Source: Deltaproteobacteria bacterium
GTDB lineage: Bacteria; Desulfobacterota; Deferrimicrobia; J040
Direction: 5' to 3'
DNA length: 33,019 nucleotides
NCBI GenBank assembly: GCA_011773515.1
Contig: WVXK01000014.1
Span: 1 to 33,019, forward strand
Notes under the pieces: model-generated
Seen by the model: only the letters and a program-made list of their open reading frames with translations
Databases searched by the model: none
What the model was told of the DNA's origin: nothing
Part shown: in pieces, positions 21,331-29,122 of the stretch
How positions within the stretch are numbered: the first letter of the stretch is position 1
How the letters are laid out: each line of letters begins with the position of its first letter
Position numbers and translations under genes: made by a program

Positions 21331-23775
21331 ATGTCATTGAGGGAACAATCTCTTCAAAGTGAAAGCGTGCCCGCGGGAAAACGGGGGGCCGGGGCGCAGC
21401 AGTCCGTCGAGACGATACCGCAGCATCCTCCAGAAGAATGGAAGAGGCAGATGGTGGAGAAGTATGGCAACATGCCCGTTAACGAAAACTCGCTTCGCGT
21501 TCTGAAAAGGCGCTATCTCAAGAAGGACGAGGAGGGAGCTACCGTGGAAACCCCGGAGGACATGATTGCCCGCGTATCCTACAACATCGCCCTCGCAGAG
21601 GGGATTCACTACGGAAAGGGCTACCGGGAAGTCCTGGAGTGCGCCGAGACATTCTACCGCATGATAAACTCCCTGGAATTCATGCCCAACTCTCCCACCC
21701 TGATGAACGCGGGAAAGGAGCTCCAGCAGCTCTCCGCCTGCTTCGTCATCCCCGTGGACGACTCCATGGAGTCGATCTTCGACGCCGTCAAATACACCGC
21801 ATTGATTCACAAAAGCGGGGGGGGCACGGGCTTTTCCTTCTCGAGGCTGAGGCCGAAAAACGACGTGGTGAGGTCGACGAAGGGCATCTCGTCGGGCCCG
21901 ATATCCTTCATGACCGTCTTCGACGCGGCCACGGAGACCATCAAGCAGGGGGGAACGAGGAGGGGGGCCAACATGGGGATCCTGAAGGTGGACCACCCCG
22001 ACATCTGCGAGTTCATCACCTGCAAGCAGGACAACAGCCGGCTGAACAACTTCAATATATCCGTGGGGGTCACGGAAGAGTTCATGCAGGCGGTTCTGGA
22101 AAACGCCGAGTACCCCCTTGTCAACCCCAGCTCCGGGCAGATAACCGACTACCTCAACGCGCGGGACGTGTTCGGCAAAATCGTCGAGTCGGCGTGGAAG
22201 AACGGAGAACCGGGGATAATATTCCTGGACAGAATAAACAGGGACAACCCTACCCCCGGCGAAGGGGAGATAGAGAGCACCAATCCCTGCGGTGAGCAGC
22301 CGCTCCTCCCCTTCGAATCCTGCAACCTCGGCTCCATCAACCTGGCACGGATGGTGACGAGGGATGGGGAAGGGTACGCGATCGATTACGAAAAGCTGCG
22401 CGACAGGGTGTTTCAGGCCGTGCGTTTCCTCGACAACGTGATCGACATGAACAATTACCCCCTCCCGGAGATACGGGAGATGACCCTGAGCAACCGGAAA
22501 ATCGGCCTCGGCGTCATGGGGTTCGCCGACCTGCTCCTCCGGCTCAGGAAACCCTACAACACGGAGGAGGCCCTCACCACGGCAAGGGAGGTCATGAGCT
22601 TCATACAGGAGGAATCGGAAAGAGCTTCCCGGGAGCTGGCCAAAACCCGGGGGCCCTTCCCCAACTTCTCGAACAGCATTTATGCGGGAAACGGAAAGAT
22701 GCCGCTGAGAAACGCCACCACCACAACCATCGCGCCGACAGGCACGATCAGCATCATCTCGTCCTGCTCGAGCGGCATCGAGCCCCTCTTCGCCCTCGTG
22801 TTCGTGCGAAACGTCATGGACAACGACAGGCTCCTCGAGGCGAACCCGATTTTTGAGGAGGAACTCAGAAACCTGGGGCTCTATTCCGAAGAGTTGATGG
22901 AAAAAGTTTCCGAAAGCGGCTCGATCATCGATTTCGACGAGTTCCCCGCCGGGGTGAGAGATGTATTCGTTACCGCCTTCGATGTCTCACCGACCTGGCA
23001 TCTCCGGATGCAGGCCGCATTCCAGGAATCCGTGGACAATGCCGTCTCCAAGACGGTCAACTTTCCCAACCAGGCCACGAAAGAGGACGTTTCCGACGTA
23101 TTCCACCTCGCTTACGAGCTCGGGTGCAAGGGGGTGACCGTCTACAGGGACGGGTCGAGAGAGGAGCAGGTGCTTACCGTGGGGAAGACAGCGCTCACCG
23201 ACGGCCGGGAAGGGGCAAAAAGGCTGGACCTGGAAAAGATGGTCGGCCCGAGGCCACGGCCCGACTCGCTCGTGGGCATCACGAAGGAGATGAAAACGGG
23301 GTGCGGGAAGCTGTACATCACCATGAACATGGACGAAAAGGGCCTCTTTGAGATATTCAACCAGATGGGCAAGGCGGGAGGGTGCGCATCGAGCCAGTCC
23401 GAGGCGATCGGCCGGCTCGTGTCTCTCGCCCTCCGCTCCGAGGTAGACCCGCGAACCATCATCAAGCAGCTGAAAGGGATCAGCTGTCAGATGAACTCCT
23501 GGGCAAATGGAGACCGGATCCTCTCCTGCGCCGACGCCGTGGGCAAGGCGCTGGAGTGGTACCTCAAAACCTATGAGGAGATCCTGCCCCTTCGCGAGGA
23601 GGGGGCAGCCGGCGGGGCGTTGCCGGCAAACAAGCGCCCGATAGATCATTCCGGCGCCGCCCTCACCGCATCCGAACACGCCATGGTCAGGGGCGCTTGC
23701 CCCGACTGCGGTTCTCAGGTGGAAATGCAGGAGGGCTGTCTCAAATGCCGCTCCTGCGGCTACACGGAGTGCTGA
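21331..23775 (+). CDS. nrdJ: Adenosylcobalamin-dependent (class II) ribonucleoside-diphosphate reductase
   Basis: An 814-residue class II enzyme that makes deoxyribonucleotides using adenosylcobalamin as radical source, without oxygen. The catalytic chain is recognisable: MPNSPTLMNAG, LSACFVIPVDDSME with the first redox Cys, KSGGGTGFSFSRLRP, KQGGTRRGANMG, the active-site loop NPCGEQPLLPFESCNLGSINL (Asn/Cys/Glu), and TTTIAPTGTISIISSCSSGIEP. The C-terminal third contains the GKLYITMNMDEKGLFEIFNQMGKAGGCASSQ block typical of NrdJ. It ends in a Cys-rich tail (CPDCG...CLKCRSCGYTEC) that supplies zinc-ribbon and redox cysteines. No N-terminal ATP-cone is evident. AAGGAG precedes the ATG. Regulation by NrdR is likely (two boxes upstream); no cobalamin riboswitch was seen in the 176-bp leader region. 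Confidence 0.97.
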   Translation: MSLREQSLQSESVPAGKRGAGAQQSVETIPQHPPEEWKRQMVEKYGNMPVNENSLRVLKRRYLKKDEEGATVETPEDMIARVSYNIALAEGIHYGKGYREVLECAETFYRMINSLEFMPNSPTLMNAGKELQQLSACFVIPVDDSMESIFDAVKYTALIHKSGGGTGFSFSRLRPKNDVVRSTKGISSGPISFMTVFDAATETIKQGGTRRGANMGILKVDHPDICEFITCKQDNSRLNNFNISVGVTEEFMQAVLENAEYPLVNPSSGQITDYLNARDVFGKIVESAWKNGEPGIIFLDRINRDNPTPGEGEIESTNPCGEQPLLPFESCNLGSINLARMVTRDGEGYAIDYEKLRDRVFQAVRFLDNVIDMNNYPLPEIREMTLSNRKIGLGVMGFADLLLRLRKPYNTEEALTTAREVMSFIQEESERASRELAKTRGPFPNFSNSIYAGNGKMPLRNATTTTIAPTGTISIISSCSSGIEPLFALVFVRNVMDNDRLLEANPIFEEELRNLGLYSEELMEKVSESGSIIDFDEFPAGVRDVFVTAFDVSPTWHLRMQAAFQESVDNAVSKTVNFPNQATKEDVSDVFHLAYELGCKGVTVYRDGSREEQVLTVGKTALTDGREGAKRLDLEKMVGPRPRPDSLVGITKEMKTGCGKLYITMNMDEKGLFEIFNQMGKAGGCASSQSEAIGRLVSLALRSEVDPRTIIKQLKGISCQMNSWANGDRILSCADAVGKALEWYLKTYEEILPLREEGAAGGALPANKRPIDHSGAALTASEHAMVRGACPDCGSQVEMQEGCLKCRSCGYTEC

Positions 23776-23802
23776 TCTTCCCGTGAGAAAGGGTATCGAT
23801 CG

Positions 23803-24486
23803 ATGGACCTGAAGAGAGGGGTGTTCATAACCTTCGAAGGCATAGAGGGTTCCGGAAAGACCACCCAGATCAGGAAACTGCGCGTCTTTCTCCAGGGGGC
23901 CGACTGCACCGTCATATCGACCAGGGAGCCCGGAGGGACGCCGGTTGCCGACATGATCCGCGACGTGCTCCTGACGGAGCACAGCGAGAAGGTTACCGAC
24001 AAGGCCGAGCTCCTCCTTTACCTCGCAAGCAGGGCGCAGCACGTCCACTCGGTCATAAAGCCCGCCCTGTACCAGGGGATCATCGTCCTGTGCGACCGGT
24101 TTTTGGACGCCACCATCGCGTACCAGGGGTACGGGAGAGGCCTCGACATAGACTTTCTGCAGAAACTGAACCGCTACGGAACGAACGGGCTCATGCCCGA
24201 CCTCACGATACTTCTCGACCTGTCGGCGGAGGCAGGGATCGCGAGGATCAGGCAGGGCGGGAAAAGAAACCTTGATCGGCTCGAGTCGGAAAGTATAGAA
24301 TTCCATGAGAGAGTGAGGCGGGGTTACCTCGAGATCGCCGCCTCAGAGCCGGAAAGGTTCATCGTTGTCGACGGGGCCCTCGGGGAAGAGGCAATATTCG
24401 CACGGATAAAAGAAGAGGTGCTGAAAAGGTTCGACCTTGAACGGGAAAAAGTCGGGAGAAATACCGCGAAAAGAGAACTTCCGTAA
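23803..24486 (+). CDS. tmk: Thymidylate kinase
   Basis: A 227-residue dTMP kinase, which phosphorylates dTMP to dTDP. The P-loop FEGIEGSGKTTQ is near the N-terminus, followed by STREPGGTPVADMIRDVLL, the DR(F/Y) segment LCDRFLDATIAYQGYGRGLD and the Leu-Asp-Leu strand ILLDLSAEAG. The length is slightly above the usual 205-215 because of a C-terminal tail that overlaps the next gene. It lies 27 bp after nrdJ, so nucleotide-supply genes are clustered here and may be cotranscribed. The 3' end overlaps the holB start by 50 bp in another frame. Confidence 0.96.
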   Translation: MDLKRGVFITFEGIEGSGKTTQIRKLRVFLQGADCTVISTREPGGTPVADMIRDVLLTEHSEKVTDKAELLLYLASRAQHVHSVIKPALYQGIIVLCDRFLDATIAYQGYGRGLDIDFLQKLNRYGTNGLMPDLTILLDLSAEAGIARIRQGGKRNLDRLESESIEFHERVRRGYLEIAASEPERFIVVDGALGEEAIFARIKEEVLKRFDLEREKVGRNTAKRELP

Positions 24487-25414
24487 ACTCTCAAAACTCA
24501 TCGACAGGGGAAACGTGCCGCAGGCGATCCTCATTCAGGGGCCCGCCGGAAGCGGCAAGGGAAGCCTCGCCGAATACTTCGGCATGGCACTTCTCTGTGA
24601 AAAGGAGGCCGGGCCATGCCACAGGTGCAGGTCCTGTGAACTCGCAGGCGGCGGCAACCATCCCTCTTTTTTCGCCCTGAGCCCCGAAAAGGGGGAGATC
24701 AGGGTTTCGCAGGTACGGAGCATCCACCCCGAACTGGCAAGAAAGACCTTTTTCGGGAAACGCAGGGTGATCCTCATACACGGAAGCGACAGGATGAACA
24801 AGAGCGCCGCCAACTCCCTGCTCAAGATTCTCGAGGAGCCCCCTCCGGGGTCGCACTTCATCCTGACTGCCAGCCAGGCAGGAAGGGTTTTGCCGACGAT
24901 ACGCTCGCGGTGCTTTTCCTTTCACATCCCGCCCCCGACGGAAGAAGAAAGGACGTTGTTTTTCAGCAAGTTGCGGGAAAAAGAGCCGGGCCGGCCGCAG
25001 GAACAGGCCCTTTCGGCCTCCGAGGGAAACATGGACCTCCTGCGAGAAATCGCATCGGGGAGCGTGCCCGGGCCCGGGGAGATCATGGAAGCGCTGCGGG
25101 GGAAAAACTACCGGAAGATAGCCGATATCGCATCGCTTTTCAAAGATGACGCCCTTTTTCCCCATGCCCTGATCATCCTGAAGCGGCTCCTGCTCGATCT
25201 GCTCCTATTATCAATGGGGGAAAAAAGTTGTATAATGAACAGAGAAATTTTAGAACAGGGGAGAGGAAAAAGAGCCACTTTGCGTCCACAGAAGCTTGTG
25301 GAGCTTTCTCATAAACTATCTGCCCTCGAATATTTACCCCGCCAGGCAGACAGGGCTTTTATCTCAGAAGCGATTCTGCTTTTCCTCTCCGAAATGGAGG
25401 CCCGAGAACGATGA
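24437..25414 (+). CDS. holB: DNA polymerase III delta-prime subunit
   Basis: A 325-residue clamp-loader subunit. The start is TTG 24437, 50 bp inside tmk; no ATG lies between it and the P-loop, and the only downstream alternative, a GTG, leaves about ten residues before the P-loop. AAA+ motifs are GPAGSGKGS, the four-Cys zinc module (C..CHRCRSC), VILIHGSDRMNKSAANSLLKILEEPPPGSHFILTA and the sensor segment RVLPTIRSRCFSFHIP with SRC. These are the hallmarks of the delta-prime/tau family. The length is typical. The C-terminal collar region is divergent. The position between tmk and ricT is common in Bacteria. Confidence 0.93.
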   Translation: MNGKKSGEIPRKENFRKLSKLIDRGNVPQAILIQGPAGSGKGSLAEYFGMALLCEKEAGPCHRCRSCELAGGGNHPSFFALSPEKGEIRVSQVRSIHPELARKTFFGKRRVILIHGSDRMNKSAANSLLKILEEPPPGSHFILTASQAGRVLPTIRSRCFSFHIPPPTEEERTLFFSKLREKEPGRPQEQALSASEGNMDLLREIASGSVPGPGEIMEALRGKNYRKIADIASLFKDDALFPHALIILKRLLLDLLLLSMGEKSCIMNREILEQGRGKRATLRPQKLVELSHKLSALEYLPRQADRAFISEAILLFLSEMEARER

Positions 25415-26142
25415 ATGTGGTGAACGTCAAATTCGACAGCGTGGCACGGTCTACCCATTACGATTCAACCGGTTACGATCTCAAGCCGGGTGACCACGTG
25501 GTGGTCGAATCGGAGAGAGGTTTGCAGCTCGGCCAGGTGATCAAGCTGTGCCCGAGCGTATCGCTGCCTTTCGGGAAAGACTTTCTCAAAAAGATAGTGC
25601 GGAAAGGCACGGAAGAGGACCTGGAGACGCACCGGAAAAACCTGGACAGGGAAAAGTTCGCCAACAATTTCTGCAGAGAGAAGATCAAAACCCGGGAGCT
25701 GCCCATGAAGCTCGTGAGGACAGAGTACCTCCTCGACGGATCAAAGGCGGTTTTCTACTTCACGGCGGACGGGAGGATCGACTTCCGGGATCTGGTCAAA
25801 GACCTCGCCCAGAAGCTGAAGATGAGAATAGAGATGAGGCAGATCGGGGTGAGGGACGAGGCCAGGATGGTAGGAGGCGTGGGATCCTGCGGCAAGGAAC
25901 TGTGCTGTGCCTCTCACCTCAAGGATTTCGAACCCATCACCGTGAAGCTGGCAAAAGACCAGAATCTCGCCATGAACCCCGCGAAACTCTCGGGACTGTG
26001 CGGGAGGCTCCTGTGCTGTCTCATGTACGAACACGAGATATACGCCTCGACCAAGAACGCTGCACAGGAAAGCGACGGGGAGCTCCTGCCCGAGGAAGAG
26101 CAAAACGACCTTGCCCTGAATTTCGAGGAGAACCAGGACTGA
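25411..26142 (+). CDS. ricT: RicT/PSP1-family Fe-S protein
   Basis: A 243-residue PSP1-domain protein (YaaT/RicT). Its Bacillus relative forms the Fe-S-bearing RicAFT complex, which affects RNase Y and mRNA maturation; the role outside Firmicutes is less clear. The Cys-rich core VGSCGKELCCASHLKDFEPITVKLAKDQN and SGLCGRLLCCLMYEHEIY is diagnostic. An ATGA overlap with holB and GGAGG upstream suggest translational coupling. The C-terminus is acidic (about 25 residues, Glu/Asp/Asn-rich). No ricA or ricF homologue is visible in the window. Confidence 0.94.
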   Translation: MNVVNVKFDSVARSTHYDSTGYDLKPGDHVVVESERGLQLGQVIKLCPSVSLPFGKDFLKKIVRKGTEEDLETHRKNLDREKFANNFCREKIKTRELPMKLVRTEYLLDGSKAVFYFTADGRIDFRDLVKDLAQKLKMRIEMRQIGVRDEARMVGGVGSCGKELCCASHLKDFEPITVKLAKDQNLAMNPAKLSGLCGRLLCCLMYEHEIYASTKNAAQESDGELLPEEEQNDLALNFEENQD

Positions 26143-26167
26143 GCGGGAGAAAACATACGGAGGGAAG

Positions 26168-27697
26168 ATGGGGAGGAAATTCTACGTTACCACGCCTATC
26201 TACTACGTAAACGACATACCCCACATTGGCCATGCCTACACCACCATAGCCGCCGACGTCCTCGCCCGTTACCGCCGCCTCACGGGACACGATGTCTTTT
26301 TTCTCACGGGAACGGACGAACACGGGGAAAAGGTGCACAGGAGCGCCGTATCCCAGGGGTTTTCGCCGAAGGAACTGGCAGACCGCGTGGTCACCCGGTT
26401 CCAGGGGCTCACACCGGCCCTCGGGATCACCAACGACGACTTCATCCGGACATCGGAGCCCCGGCACTACGCCTCGGTCCAGCACCTCTTCAGGAAATCC
26501 CTCGATGGGGGCGACATCTACCTGGGGGAATACGAGGGCTGGTACTGCACCCCCGACGAATCGTACTGGACAGACCGTCAACTCCGGGACGGAAAGTGCC
26601 CCGAGTGCGGGCGGGAGGTGGAAAAGAGAAAGGAACCCTCCTATTTCTTCCGGCTCTCGAAATACCAGCAGCCCCTCCTTGACCTCTACGCGGCGAACCC
26701 CACGTTCATCCAGCCGGAAACGCGGCGCAACGAGGTCATCTCTTTCGTGTCGGAGGGGCTAAACGACCTCTCCCTTTCCCGCACATCCCTGACATGGGGT
26801 ATTCCCGTTCCCGACGACCCCGGGCACGTTATCTACGTCTGGTTCGACGCCCTCACGAACTACATCACCGGCGTGGGCTATCCCGACGACACCGATGCCT
26901 TTTCCCGTTACTGGCCCGCAGATGTCCACATCATCGGGAAGGACATCCTCAGGTTTCACGCCGTCTACTGGCCCGCGTTTCTTATATCGGCGGGAATTAA
27001 ACCTCCCGGCAAGGTCTTCGCACACGGCTGGTGGACCGTGGAAGGGCAGAAGATGTCCAAATCCCTTGGAAACGTCGTCGACCCTTACGACGTTGCGGAA
27101 AAGTACGGGGTCGATCAGGTCCGGTATTTTCTCTTCAGGGAGGTACCCTTCGGCCTCGATGGCGATTTCTCCCACGGCGCGATGGTCCACAGGATCAACT
27201 CGGACCTTGCCAATGATTTCGGGAACCTTCTCAACAGGACCCTCAACATGCTGAGCCGCTACCTGGCAGGCAGGGTCCCGGCCCGCGGGAACCTCACGAA
27301 GAGGGAGCAGGCCCTCGCCGGGACGATACGGGATGCAGTCGCAGCCATCGAGGGGCAGATGGAGAACCTGGAGTTCCACAAGGCCCTGGCGTCGATCTGG
27401 GACATCGTGGGCGCCGCAAACAAGTACATCGACGACACGGCCCCCTGGTCTCTCGCGAAGGATCCGGAAAAAAGGGAGAGGCTCGGCACCGTGCTCTACG
27501 CGGTCCTTGAAACGGTGAGAATCGTAACCATTCTCGCGTCCCCCTTCACCCCGGTCACCGCCGAAAAGATATGGCAGATACTCGGACAGAAAGGACCCGT
27601 CGAAAGCTCCCGGATACCGGAATCGACTGAATTCGGCCTCCTCGAGGAAGGGATTATCGTGCCCGACAGGGCAATCGTGTTTCCGAGGATAGAGTAG
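26168..27697 (+). CDS. metG: Methionyl-tRNA synthetase
   Basis: A 509-residue class I aminoacyl-tRNA synthetase. The HIGH motif occurs as HIGHAYTT near residue 20, the KMSKS motif as QKMSKSLGNVVDP, and the Met-binding/editing landmarks as FFLTGTDEHGEKV and YVWFDALTNYITG. One zinc knuckle half is visible (WYCTPDESYW...KCPECGREV). The C-terminal EMAPII-like tRNA-binding extension found in about 650-residue forms is absent, as in many proteins of this shorter class. GGAGGGAAG precedes the ATG. It is 25 bp after ricT and 2 bp before the TatD-fusion gene, so it is inside an operon. Confidence 0.97.
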   Translation: MGRKFYVTTPIYYVNDIPHIGHAYTTIAADVLARYRRLTGHDVFFLTGTDEHGEKVHRSAVSQGFSPKELADRVVTRFQGLTPALGITNDDFIRTSEPRHYASVQHLFRKSLDGGDIYLGEYEGWYCTPDESYWTDRQLRDGKCPECGREVEKRKEPSYFFRLSKYQQPLLDLYAANPTFIQPETRRNEVISFVSEGLNDLSLSRTSLTWGIPVPDDPGHVIYVWFDALTNYITGVGYPDDTDAFSRYWPADVHIIGKDILRFHAVYWPAFLISAGIKPPGKVFAHGWWTVEGQKMSKSLGNVVDPYDVAEKYGVDQVRYFLFREVPFGLDGDFSHGAMVHRINSDLANDFGNLLNRTLNMLSRYLAGRVPARGNLTKREQALAGTIRDAVAAIEGQMENLEFHKALASIWDIVGAANKYIDDTAPWSLAKDPEKRERLGTVLYAVLETVRIVTILASPFTPVTAEKIWQILGQKGPVESSRIPESTEFGLLEEGIIVPDRAIVFPRIE

Positions 27698-27699
27698 CC

Positions 27700-29082
27700 A
27701 TGCCCGGATTTCTCTTCGACTCCCACACCCACCTGGACATGGAACCGCTCTCCCTGAACCCCGAAAGGGTGATGGAACGGGCCAGGATCGCCGGTGTCAC
27801 GGGGATGGTAACCATCGGGATCGACATCGAGAGCTGCGAAAGGAACATCGCCCTCGCGGAAAGGTTCGATGACGTCTCGGTCGCCGTGGGGATTCATCCC
27901 CACAACGCCGAAGAGGTGACCGACGAGGCCATGGGGAAGCTCGCCTCCCTGGCGTCACACCCCCGGGTGGTGGCCGTGGGGGAGACGGGGCTCGATTTCT
28001 ACCGCGACTACGCCGACCGGGACGCCCAGCGCGCCGCCTTCAGAAAACATCTCCGGATGGCAAAAGAGCTGAACAAACCTGTGGTTATCCACGACCGGGA
28101 TGCACACGGAGAGGTTCTGAGAATCATCGACGAGGAGGGCCCGCCCGAAGCGGGCGGGGTATTCCACTGTTTCAGCGGGTCTTTCCCCTTCGCCCGCCAG
28201 TGCATGGAGCGGGGTTTTCTCATCTCGATCCCCGGAGTGGTGACCTACCCGAACGCGAAAAACATCGCCGCAGTCGCGAAAAAGATACCCACGGACAGGC
28301 TCCTCATAGAAACGGACGCCCCCTTCCTCTCCCCTCATCCCCACAGGGGAAGGGCCAACGAGCCGGCCTACCTGATACACACGGCGGAAAAGATAGGCGA
28401 ACTGAAGGGCCTGACAACGGAAGACGTGGGCAGGATAACAACCACGAACGCCCGGAGGATATTTCAGATCGAACCTGACTTTCCCCATCAGATCTCCTAC
28501 AAGATCAGAAACTCCCTCTACCTGAACATCACCAACCGGTGCACGAACAGGTGCGTCTTCTGCAGCAAGCGGACCGACTTCTTCGTCAAGGGGCACTATC
28601 TCAAGCTCCCCGGAGAGCCGTCGGTCGACGAGATCGTTTCAAGCGCCGGTGACGTGACCAGCTACGACGAGGTCGTCTTCTGCGGATACGGCGAGCCCAC
28701 CCTCAGGCTCGCCGACATGATCGAGGCGGCACGGAGGCTCAGGGGACTCGGGGCGAAAAAGCTCCGGCTCAACACCGACGGTCTCGCAAACCTCATTCAC
28801 GGCAGAAACATCATCCCCGAACTCGCGGGCATAATCGATTCCCTGTCGGTGAGCCTGAACGCTCCCGACGGGGAAACCTACGCATCCCTCTGCCCGAACC
28901 CGTTCGGTGAAAGATCGTTCAACGAACTCCTCCTGTTCATAGAGGAGGCAAAAAAGGCGATACCGGAAATCATCGCCACCGTCGTGGCGATACCCGGCCT
29001 CGATATCGAGCGGTGCAGAAAGCTCGCCGAGGGGGAGCTGAAGGTCACCTTCAGGGTGAGGGAGTACAACGAGGTGGGATAG
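27700..29082 (+). CDS. TatD-family metal hydrolase fused to a radical SAM domain
   Basis: A 460-residue two-domain protein. Residues 1 to about 258 are a TatD deoxyribonuclease-type TIM barrel with metal ligands in FDSHTHLDM, VGETGLDFYRD, VVIHDRDAH, FHCFSGS and IETDAPFLSPH. A short linker leads to a radical SAM domain (about 265-460) with the cluster motif C281-TNR-C285-VF-C288 and the SAM-binding segment FCGYGEPTLR. TatD next to such radical SAM proteins is a known association (the TatD-associated radical SAM family). Here both are in one reading frame, with no frameshift or stop between them. The substrate of the radical SAM part is unknown. It starts two bases after the metG stop. Confidence 0.93.
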   Translation: MPGFLFDSHTHLDMEPLSLNPERVMERARIAGVTGMVTIGIDIESCERNIALAERFDDVSVAVGIHPHNAEEVTDEAMGKLASLASHPRVVAVGETGLDFYRDYADRDAQRAAFRKHLRMAKELNKPVVIHDRDAHGEVLRIIDEEGPPEAGGVFHCFSGSFPFARQCMERGFLISIPGVVTYPNAKNIAAVAKKIPTDRLLIETDAPFLSPHPHRGRANEPAYLIHTAEKIGELKGLTTEDVGRITTTNARRIFQIEPDFPHQISYKIRNSLYLNITNRCTNRCVFCSKRTDFFVKGHYLKLPGEPSVDEIVSSAGDVTSYDEVVFCGYGEPTLRLADMIEAARRLRGLGAKKLRLNTDGLANLIHGRNIIPELAGIIDSLSVSLNAPDGETYASLCPNPFGERSFNELLLFIEEAKKAIPEIIATVVAIPGLDIERCRKLAEGELKVTFRVREYNEVG

Positions 29083-29122
29083 GATACAGTTTCTCTCCGG
29101 GCCTGCAAACGGGATGGTCGGC

